Below, in pieces: positions 7,223-12,501 of a DNA stretch of 13,407 bases (its first letter is position 1; the number at the start of each line of letters is the position of its first letter). The notes beneath the pieces are model-generated. The model was not told the DNA's origin. It saw only the letters and a program-made list of their open reading frames with translations, and searched no databases. The stretch covers positions 1-13,407 of the forward strand of contig CALECF010000143.1 of assembly GCA_937948705.1 (NCBI GenBank), written 5' to 3'. Origin of the DNA: an uncultured Anaerosolibacter sp. (GTDB lineage Bacteria; Bacillota_A; Clostridia; Peptostreptococcales; Thermotaleaceae). Position numbers and translations under genes: made by a program.

Positions 7223-7996
7223 CTATAATTGTATCTTCAACAGCCTTGTTTGGCTAACAAAACCTGCCTTTTCAAGGGTTTTCTTTGAGTTATGATTATA
7301 GTACCAACAGCCAGCAATAGGCGTAATTCCTTCTCTATAACATAATTCCTTTAATGCGATCAGCATGTTGGTGCCAATCCCCCGTTGTCTGCCTTCAGCA
7401 ATGGTAAACATTCCTATACTGGCCACATCATCATAGAGCTTGCTTTTTTCAATGATACCGAAGGCTACAACCTTTCCCTCTATTTCCCCGATGTATAGTT
7501 CTCTATCCATGATTTGTTTATCAATATCATCAAAAAAATCCCCCGACTTCTCTCTAATGAAATCAATATCCCGTTCCGTTGCTTGTCGAAACGAAAAATC
7601 AGATATTTTTATATGACTCATCTCTCTTTTGGAATCTTTGAAAAAGTATGCTTGGAGATCCACTTTTTTTGCACAATCTAAAACATGGGATAAGAAAAAC
7701 TCATCATTGGTGGGAACAAATCCATGCTGGATTTCTTCACTTCGTCTAATCCTATGGAAAGCATCTTGTCCATGCTGACGATGGTGGTTGTTTATAAAAA
7801 ACTGTGTTAACAAGTTCTTATTGAATATAGAAAAATACCCAATCCCTTCCCCATCCTTTATGATTAGATAATGCTGGGATTTTAAAATATGGCTTTCTAA
7901 ATATGAATCAAACCAACTTATATCATGACTTTTAATATTTTCTAACAGCATCGTCTTCATATCGGATAATTCAACTGCTTTTACCTTTATGCCCAT
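7223..7996 (-). CDS. GNAT family N-acetyltransferase
   Basis: A 257-residue acetyltransferase that moves an acetyl group from acetyl-CoA to an amine; the acceptor is unknown. The C-terminal half (about residues 131-257) is a clear GNAT domain. It has the start FSFRQATERDIDFI, motif A ASIGMFTIAEGRQRGIGTNML with the pyrophosphate-binding R-Q-R-G-I-G turn (203-208), and motif B NHNSKKTLEKAGF (234-246). The N-terminal half (residues 1-125) looks like a degenerate second GNAT-like domain: YFSIFNKNLLTQFFINNHH followed by RQHGQDAFHRI resembles a worn motif A. So this may be a tandem GNAT protein. The frame opens with TTG at 8014, but that TTG lies inside the GGGGAG ribosome binding site; the ATG at 7996, ten bases after it, is the likelier start. 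It lies 46 bases after the PstS-like gene and is probably co-transcribed with it. Confidence 0.86.
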   Translation of the reverse strand: MGIKVKAVELSDMKTMLLENIKSHDISWFDSYLESHILKSQHYLIIKDGEGIGYFSIFNKNLLTQFFINNHHRQHGQDAFHRIRRSEEIQHGFVPTNDEFFLSHVLDCAKKVDLQAYFFKDSKREMSHIKISDFSFRQATERDIDFIREKSGDFFDDIDKQIMDRELYIGEIEGKVVAFGIIEKSKLYDDVASIGMFTIAEGRQRGIGTNMLIALKELCYREGITPIAGCWYYNHNSKKTLEKAGFVSQTRLLKIQL

Positions 7997-8042
7997 ATCG
8001 TTTTTTCTCCCCAATCATTGTGAATTTAGAAATAACAGTACA

Positions 8043-9632
8043 TTACTTGGCAGACACATACCCCGTCTTCTCCACAAGGCTCTGACCTTCATCAGATAAG
8101 ATCCAATCAATAAATGTACCCACATTTTCCTTGGTGTTGGACTCCAGGGTCACAGCATATACTGGGACAGTAAAAGAATATTCTTTCCTTCGTACAGTTT
8201 CAGGGGTAGGCTTCACTCCATCAATGGAGATGTATTTGATTTGATTGTTTTTTATCATTGTTGATGAGTAATACATAAACGAATAGCCGATTGCGTTTTT
8301 TGCATTTCTATAGTTTGAAACCTGGCTGATGACCTCTCCCATGCCGCCAGCAAAGGTTTCCTTTGTGGGTGGCATCATATCGATGTCCTTCATCACCTTG
8401 TTTTCCATGATGGTCTGACTTCCTGAGTTTTCAGGACGCTGATAGGGCAATATCCTTTTATTCTCTCCCCCCACTTCTTTCCAGTTGGTGATCTTACCTG
8501 CATAGATGTCTTGTATCTCCTTAATAGAAAGATTCTCCACTGGGTTTTTTATATTTGTGAAAAATACAAAGGCTTCACTCCCGATGGGTGTCAGTACGAA
8601 ATTGTCACCCTTTTCTTTGATCATCTCGACTTGGGCCTTAGATGGCTCTGCCACAAAAATAATATCTGTCTGCCCGTTTATCAGTCGTTCATAGGCACCA
8701 GTGGTCTTTGAGCACTGGACGATGTTAAAAGGATACCGCTCGTTAGCAACAAAAGCAGTATAAATCTCCTTTTCATGATTGTCTTTATTTGCCCCGTAGT
8801 ACTCACCAAGCCCCGTATACACCGCCTCAACAAAGGCTCCATAGACTGGATAGGCTGCTGTTGCCCCATCTAGGCGAGGCATTTCATCTAGCTTTTCAAA
8901 CTGAAGGGAAGCTTTTCCATCCAATCTAGCCAAACCGTTATTCTCCTTAAAAGGCGCTATTTTCATCAAATCAAATTCTGTTAGATCATTTCCCATCGTT
9001 GATTTTCCATACCGCATTTCAGTGATGCCATCACTGATCATGTCCTTGTTACTGATGAACATAACGATCATAGCCAGGGCACTCAAGGCAACAAATGCAA
9101 TTTTTAAGTGTTTCGCCATGTCATCCTTTATTGACGTTTTTCCTACCCGTTCATTGAGAAAGATCCCCACTGCAAATCCTATATATCCACAGATCTCTAC
9201 CACTGGCATCATATAATGAAATCCAATGAATGCGAGAACAAAATCAATGATAATAAAAAACGGATTTTTAAAAGCGTAGATGCCCCACCATGGTGAATTG
9301 AAATTGTTCCTTGCGAATACCATGGCAAGTACTGCAAAAACAAGGGCATAAATAATGGGGAGTAGAAGTGGTAAATACCTTACTTTCGCAGATTCTGGCT
9401 TTTCCTTGGATCTCTTTGAGGAAAAAAATCCAACTGCACCACCAACGATCAAGGAGCACATAAAGGCTAGGAATATATACACAAACCTTGTAGCATCGTT
9501 TCCTAGGTGTGATGTGCTTAAAACTCTGCCTAGGGTGCTTAGCATCGCAATAAACACGACGGTAAACACAATGGGGATGATGATCATCTGGGTTGCCAGG
9601 GAAGAAATGATATATCTTTTATTTGATTTCAT
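8043..9632 (-). CDS. Membrane protein with C-terminal PstS-like substrate-binding domain
   Basis: A 529-residue fusion. The N-terminal third is a membrane domain with about five hydrophobic segments: residues 10-35, 50-70, 87-106, 125-159 (possibly two helices) and 178-195. Residues about 250-529 form a phosphate-binding-protein-like domain (PBP_like_2/PstS type). It has LDGATAAYPVYGAFVEAVY (253-272, like the DGS/T anion loop), NGQTDIIFVAEPS, LSIKEIQDIYAGKITNWKEVGG (368-389), the ligand loop RPENSGSQTIME (399-410) and a GTFIDWILSDEGQ end. Free PstS proteins are lipoproteins of ABC importers; here the domain hangs from a multi-helix membrane region and no permease or ATPase gene is adjacent. 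It may be a sensor or anchored receptor for phosphate or another oxyanion. The start ATG follows AGGAAAGG. It is the first gene of the unit that includes the GNAT gene and the S66 pseudogene. Confidence 0.85.
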   Translation of the reverse strand: MKSNKRYIISSLATQMIIIPIVFTVVFIAMLSTLGRVLSTSHLGNDATRFVYIFLAFMCSLIVGGAVGFFSSKRSKEKPESAKVRYLPLLLPIIYALVFAVLAMVFARNNFNSPWWGIYAFKNPFFIIIDFVLAFIGFHYMMPVVEICGYIGFAVGIFLNERVGKTSIKDDMAKHLKIAFVALSALAMIVMFISNKDMISDGITEMRYGKSTMGNDLTEFDLMKIAPFKENNGLARLDGKASLQFEKLDEMPRLDGATAAYPVYGAFVEAVYTGLGEYYGANKDNHEKEIYTAFVANERYPFNIVQCSKTTGAYERLINGQTDIIFVAEPSKAQVEMIKEKGDNFVLTPIGSEAFVFFTNIKNPVENLSIKEIQDIYAGKITNWKEVGGENKRILPYQRPENSGSQTIMENKVMKDIDMMPPTKETFAGGMGEVISQVSNYRNAKNAIGYSFMYYSSTMIKNNQIKYISIDGVKPTPETVRRKEYSFTVPVYAVTLESNTKENVGTFIDWILSDEGQSLVEKTGYVSAK

Positions 9633-9723
9633 AATAGTCTTTCCTTTCCTTCATATCACTTTTCTTGTTTATACAAAAAACATATTCATATATGATTTGA
9701 CATAGCAATACTAATCCCTTCAA

Positions 9724-9745
9724 TTTTTCCTAAAATAAGGAAAAA
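9724..9745. repeat. AT-rich perfect inverted repeat upstream of the his leader promoter
   Basis: TTTTTCCT (9724-9731) and AGGAAAAA (9738-9745) are perfect complements around a six-base AT-rich centre, ending ten bases before the -35 box of the leader promoter. The position suits an operator, or an old terminator, between the divergent PstS-like and hisS units. Because it is an AT-run it could also be chance. The rest of 9633-9755 holds no gene that I can see. Confidence 0.3.
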
Positions 9746-9755
9746 AAACATAGCC

Positions 9756-9784
9756 TTGAATTTTTTTTCCAGGTATGATATTAT
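9756..9784 (+). promoter_or_regulatory. Sigma-A type promoter of the his leader and hisS
   Basis: TTGAAT (9756-9761), a 17-base spacer and TATTAT (9779-9784), matching 4 of 6 and 5 of 6 consensus bases with ideal spacing. Transcription would start near 9791, just ahead of the leader peptide's ribosome binding site. This leaves room for only one leader ORF and the attenuator before hisS. Confidence 0.6.
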
Positions 9785-9810
9785 TCATAATAATTTAAGG
9801 AGTGAAGGCT

Positions 9811-9864
9811 ATGAACCGATTTGACTTATTTAATGATGTATTGATCCATCACCATCACAGCTAG
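9811..9864 (+). CDS. Histidine leader peptide (attenuator leader ORF)
   Basis: A 17-codon ORF encoding MNRFDLFNDVLIHHHHS, with four consecutive His codons (CAT CAC CAT CAC, 9847-9858) just before AGC and the TAG stop. The ribosome binding site AAGGAGTG (9797-9804) is strong, and GGAG lies eight bases before the ATG. It lies between a good promoter and an intrinsic terminator in front of a histidyl-tRNA synthetase gene. Four His in 17 residues placed directly before the stop is the signature of his-type leader peptides in enteric bacteria (HisL), though the sequence is otherwise unlike HisL. The expected role is to sense charged tRNA-His: ribosomes pause on these codons when it is scarce. The product itself probably has no other function. 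That this ORF is translated is inferred, not shown. Confidence 0.88.
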   Translation: MNRFDLFNDVLIHHHHS

Positions 9865-9976
9865 GCTTGTTTTATGGAAGACATTTTCCATGGATACAGG
9901 CCTATATGTATTTGTAGGAATTGTATCTGTGGTGATGGGATTACGTTATTATCGTCTATATACCCATGCAGATACA
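9844..9976 (+). promoter_or_regulatory. His attenuator: mutually exclusive anti-antiterminator and antiterminator helices
   Basis: Segment 1 is the His-codon run: 9846-9854 (CCATCACCA) is perfectly complementary to 9930-9938 (TGGTGATGG), with a G-U pair possible at each end. Segment 2, 9922-9939, can instead pair with segment 3. TGTATCTG (9922-9929) pairs with CAGATACA (9969-9976), and ATGGG (9935-9939) with CCCAT (9963-9967), 13 pairs in all. Segment 3 is also the left arm and loop of the terminator. A ribosome stalled on the His codons would mask segment 1, free segment 2 and let the antiterminator form, allowing transcription into hisS. With enough charged tRNA-His the ribosome leaves, segments 1 and 2 pair, and the terminator forms. 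A helper hairpin (9874-9879 with 9886-9891) and GGATACA (9892-9898), able to pair with 9922-9928, add to the switch. Pairings are seen directly; the mechanism is inferred from classical attenuators. Confidence 0.8.
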
Positions 9977-9995
9977 GTGACTGCATGGTTTTTTT
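9964..9995 (+). terminator. Attenuator terminator in front of hisS
   Basis: CCATGCAG (9964-9971) pairs perfectly with CTGCATGG (9981-9988) around a nine-base loop, followed at once by seven Ts (9989-9995). It is a complete intrinsic terminator lying between the promoter and the hisS ribosome binding site, so transcripts must get past it to express hisS. Its left arm and loop overlap the antiterminator strand 9963-9976. Confidence 0.9.
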
Positions 9996-10019
9996 ACGAA
10001 AAGAGAGGAGTGATATGCA

Positions 10020-11234
10020 ATGAAATTTAGTGCAAAGCCAGTAAAAGGAACCTTCGATGTCTTACCTGGGGATATGGAGCTTCGTAATTGGGTTAGAAAC
10101 GTGATCAGTGATGCTTATCTTTCTAAGGGGTATACCCAAATCGAAACACCTTGCATTGAGAATCTAGATTTGTTAACAAACAGCGAAGGGGGAGAGAATC
10201 TCAGTCTTTTGTTTAAAATCCTTAAACGAGGTGAAAAATTAGACTTTGAAAATCTATCGGAAAATGCCCTATGCGATCTGGGATTAAGATTTGATTTAAC
10301 ACTGCCATTAAGTAGATTCTATGCCAATAATAGAAACGAATTGCCTATGCCCTTTAAAGCTTTTCAAACAGGTTATGTGTGGAGGGCTGAAAGACCACAA
10401 AAGGGTAGATTTCGCCAATTTGTCCAGTGTGATATTGATATTATTGGAGATAAAACGATCTACGCTGAAATTGACTTAATGTTAACTGTGCCAAAGGCAT
10501 TATATAACCTAGGCTTCAAAAACTTTACCATCAAGATCAATGACAGGAGATTGCTGAAGGAGTTGGTATTTGCTGCTGGCTTTCTAGAGAATCAGTTTGA
10601 TACTGTATGTATTTCCCTAGATAAAACAGACAAGATAGGGAAAACAGGTGTCATCGAAGATCTTCAATCCAAAGGCTTTGAGCCGGATATGATTGAGAAA
10701 TTAATGGATAGTTTAGAGGTGGATTTAGGGAATTTTGATAGTCCTTATGCCATGGATTTGAAAAAAATTATCGATGTTACTGGTAAGTATTATCCTATTG
10801 CATTTGATCCTACCCTGGTAAGAGGTATGGGCTATTATACAGGACCCATATTCGAGATTGTCAGTGATGAATTTAAAGGCTCCATCGCAGGGGGTGGCAG
10901 ATATGACAATTTACTTAGCAAATATCAAAATGAATCCCTCCCTGCCGTTGGTTTTTCTATAGGATTTGAAAGGATTATTGGAATATTAAAGGAACAGGGC
11001 TTCAGCGTACCTAATCAAAAAAGAAAGATTGCCCTCATCGTGCTAGATGAGGTGTTTGCAGATAAGGCCATTGCCCTTTCAGAAACCTTGATCGCACAAG
11101 ATAATATTGCAGCAATCCACTACTTGAATAAAAAGAAATTAGGGAAAAAGATTGAAGCCCTAGAAAAAGATGGCTATGAAGTCATTCAAGTCATTGATGA
11201 ACAAACCACGGAAGAAAGCTTTACATCTAGATAA
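10020..11234 (+). CDS. hisS: Histidyl-tRNA synthetase, atypical, with short anticodon-binding domain
   Basis: A 404-residue class II synthetase that charges tRNA-His with histidine. Motif 1 region: KGTFDVLPGDMELRNWV through IETPCIENLDLL. Motif 2: FKAFQTGYVWRAERPQKGRFRQFVQCDIDIIG. The His-specific motifs are LVRGMGYYTGPIFE (267-279, normally R-G-L-D-Y-Y) and SIAGGGRYDNLL (288-299). Motif 3: VGFSIGFERI (310-319). The intact motif 2 argues for a real ligase rather than the non-catalytic HisZ. Two oddities: Met-Gly replaces Leu-Asp in the histidine-binding motif, and the C-terminal anticodon-binding domain (about 335-404) stops after one alpha/beta stretch, roughly 25-30 residues short of usual. 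The QCDIDIIG wording is closer to archaeal/eukaryotic-type HisRS. The ATG lies nine bases after GGAG (10007-10010). It is controlled by the upstream His attenuator and may be a second, inducible copy. Confidence 0.9.
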   Translation: MKFSAKPVKGTFDVLPGDMELRNWVRNVISDAYLSKGYTQIETPCIENLDLLTNSEGGENLSLLFKILKRGEKLDFENLSENALCDLGLRFDLTLPLSRFYANNRNELPMPFKAFQTGYVWRAERPQKGRFRQFVQCDIDIIGDKTIYAEIDLMLTVPKALYNLGFKNFTIKINDRRLLKELVFAAGFLENQFDTVCISLDKTDKIGKTGVIEDLQSKGFEPDMIEKLMDSLEVDLGNFDSPYAMDLKKIIDVTGKYYPIAFDPTLVRGMGYYTGPIFEIVSDEFKGSIAGGGRYDNLLSKYQNESLPAVGFSIGFERIIGILKEQGFSVPNQKRKIALIVLDEVFADKAIALSETLIAQDNIAAIHYLNKKKLGKKIEALEKDGYEVIQVIDEQTTEESFTSR

Positions 11235-11281
11235 AATGCACGCAGCAGGGATGATCATCTCTGCTGCGTGCATTTTATCTA
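11228..11281. terminator. 54-nt near-perfect bidirectional terminator hairpin
   Basis: A perfect 21-bp inverted repeat (11228-11248 with 11261-11281). The centre GGATGATCATCT can add four more pairs (one G-U) to leave a GATC tetraloop. A-rich sequence opens the left arm and T-rich sequence closes the right, so it can work in both directions. The hisS stop (11232-11234) lies in the left arm, and the stop of the convergent small gene (11275-11277) lies in the right arm. Confidence 0.8.
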
Positions 11282-11541
11282 TGCTGCATGCTATGATTTG
11301 CTTTGTATACGTCTTCTTTTCTAACCAATATCTCATAGGTGTCAGGAATAAATCCAAAGGAGGCAACCACGGACCGACCACTTCCTGCCCGCCCATTATT
11401 ATTGATAATCTTCGTTTTTATTTCTATACGATGACTTAGTAGTTTTTCTTTCATGACAAAATACTTCACTTGATCCTGGGTAACAAATACAGTCTCCCAT
11501 TTTCCCCATGGCAGAAGCATATCTATGAGCTTCTTTAACAT
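11275..11541 (-). CDS. Small DUF2007-like hypothetical protein
   Basis: An 88-residue soluble protein. The pattern WETVFVTQDQVKYFVMKEKLLSHRIEIKTKII, a Gly/Ser-rich loop (NNNGRAGSGRSV), then DTYEILVRKEDVYKANHSMQ resembles small DUF2007-type or similar alpha/beta proteins. These begin with a 'W-x-x-V' strand and end with a 'Y-x-I-x-V-x-x-x-D' strand and helix. The function is not known and the family assignment is tentative. The ATG follows AAGGTAGG (11550-11557) at eight bases. It starts 16 bases after the SprT-like gene, so the two are very probably co-transcribed. Its last codons lie inside the shared terminator hairpin, which convergence with hisS has turned into coding sequence. Confidence 0.65.
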   Translation of the reverse strand: MLKKLIDMLLPWGKWETVFVTQDQVKYFVMKEKLLSHRIEIKTKIINNNGRAGSGRSVVASFGFIPDTYEILVRKEDVYKANHSMQHR

Positions 11542-11557
11542 TTACTCACCCTACCTT

Positions 11558-12109
11558 CTATACATGATCTGTTTTCATCACCATTCTAAAGTCCTCTCGA
11601 ATTTTTCCTGCATTCCCTTTTGTACATTTTCCGCAGTATATGGCCCGATGGATCCTTTTTGTACTTTTATAAGTACTTCCGCAACTACCGCAAGTATAGC
11701 CGTATTGGTACATGTCTTCATTAAATTTTGCATTGATACAGTGACTGTTGAAAAGATTCTTCAATGTCCTTTTGAAAAGTTCTCCATGCCCATGCTTCAT
11801 CCTCCCTTGCTTATAGAGATAATAATGGACAAGTTCATGCTTCAAAATTTCAATTAATTCTCTTTTCCCAAATTTATCTACGTACTGCTTGTTCACATGA
11901 ATGACAGCATGATCTTGTCTAGGCTGATATCGAATATTAGCCCCCGAAGTTTTCAACCGATTTGACCATGCGGCTTCTCCTATATATTCTCCCTGTGTAT
12001 AATATGCGTAAATTTTTTTTGTTATCCCCAGCAAATCCCGTTCATATAATTCTTTGATTTCTGAAATCTCTTGCAATAGGCCCTCTGTAAAAAGATCACT
12101 TTGCTCCAA
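11558..12109 (-). CDS. SprT-like zinc metalloprotein
   Basis: A 183-residue SprT/SprT-like protein. The zinc-metallopeptidase motif HELVHYYLY begins at His91 (HExxH 91-95), and the third ligand is probably His108 in KHGHGELFK. A C-terminal zinc ribbon has two Cys pairs, YTCGSCGS (Cys140, Cys143) and YCGKC (Cys159, Cys162). The order (helices, beta strands, HExxH, ribbon) matches bacterial SprT-like proteins and the protease domain of Spartan, a DNA-protein crosslink repair enzyme in animals. The function of bacterial members is poorly known. The start is TTG, chosen because AAGGAGAG (12117-12124) lies seven bases upstream and the next in-frame Met comes only after the catalytic motif. First gene of a two-gene unit with the small DUF2007-like gene. 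Cytosolic. Confidence 0.9.
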   Translation of the reverse strand: MEQSDLFTEGLLQEISEIKELYERDLLGITKKIYAYYTQGEYIGEAAWSNRLKTSGANIRYQPRQDHAVIHVNKQYVDKFGKRELIEILKHELVHYYLYKQGRMKHGHGELFKRTLKNLFNSHCINAKFNEDMYQYGYTCGSCGSTYKSTKRIHRAIYCGKCTKGNAGKIREDFRMVMKTDHV

Positions 12110-12161
12110 TGCTGTTCTCTCCTTATGTTGTGAATGTTTCTGTTTCCCTGTGCATAATTAT

Positions 12162-12189
12162 ATTATCACATGACGAATAGGTTTTTGAA
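12162..12189 (-). promoter_or_regulatory. Candidate promoter for the SprT-like gene
   Basis: Reading the minus strand: TTCAAA (12184-12189), a 16-base spacer and GATAAT (12162-12167). An overlapping TATAAT lies at 12157-12162 but lacks a good -35 box. Either would start transcription about 30-45 bases before the TTG start. Moderate to weak. Confidence 0.3.
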
Positions 12190-12197
12190 TACATTTT

Positions 12198-12204
12198 AAG
12201 GAGG
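12198..12204 (+). other. Orphan ribosome-binding-site-like sequence
   Basis: AAGGAGG is a perfect Shine-Dalgarno match on the plus strand but is not followed by an ATG or GTG at normal spacing. The next possible start is a TTG that stops after a few codons. It may be chance or a remnant of a lost small gene. It lies upstream of the FN3 gene promoter, so it is not part of that gene's leader. Confidence 0.3.
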
Positions 12205-12284
12205 ATAACGCATACCTTTGTTGCCTAGCTAAGGCTTATTACAGATTTTACCTCATTAAAATCCGATACTTCGATACAAACGAA

Positions 12285-12313
12285 TTTACATACACTGGAA
12301 TACAATGTATAAT
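12285..12313 (+). promoter_or_regulatory. Strong sigma-A type promoter of the FN3 protein gene
   Basis: TTTACA (12285-12290), a 17-base spacer and a perfect TATAAT (12308-12313). This is the best promoter match in the window. Transcription would start near 12320, leaving an untranslated leader of about 180 bases. Confidence 0.7.
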
Positions 12314-12319
12314 TTGTTA

Positions 12320-12501
12320 TAATATATTGAATATTTTCCCATAAATTACAATTATGTACTAATATTATCTATAGGCATAGGAAAAATAATGGAAAAATTT
12401 TCATAAAAGATGCAACAGACAGAATGTTCATTACGTCTTATTCATATCATCAGTATCTTTGTTTACAAAAATTCTATTTAATTAGAGAAAGAGGTGTTCT
12501 T
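12320..12501 (+). other. Long AT-rich 5' untranslated region of the FN3 gene
   Basis: About 180 bases between the predicted start of transcription and the FN3 ATG. I recognise no riboswitch consensus (no T-box, cyclic-di-GMP, SAM or TPP core) and only short AT hairpins, such as GAAAAATTTTC near 12393. The leader ends with the ribosome binding site GAGGTG (12491-12496). Over the whole gap 12125-12501 the only supported items are the two promoters, the orphan ribosome binding site and this leader. Confidence 0.4.

Noticed and set aside
9355..9705. Plus-strand open frame of 116 codons over the start of the PstS-like gene
   Set aside because: It is the antisense shadow of the membrane domain, with no ribosome binding site. 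The minus-strand protein clearly explains the region.
9791..10019. T-box riboswitch in front of hisS, the usual expectation in Firmicutes
   Set aside because: I see no T-box sequence (AGGGTGG-type core with ACCGCG) and no Stem I specifier layout. The region is instead fully explained by a His-rich leader ORF and attenuator helices.
10020..11234. HisZ, the non-catalytic regulatory subunit of ATP phosphoribosyltransferase
   Set aside because: Motif 2 (RAERPQKGRFRQF) and the histidine motifs are well preserved, there is no hisG or other his gene nearby, and a C-terminal anticodon-binding-like domain is present.
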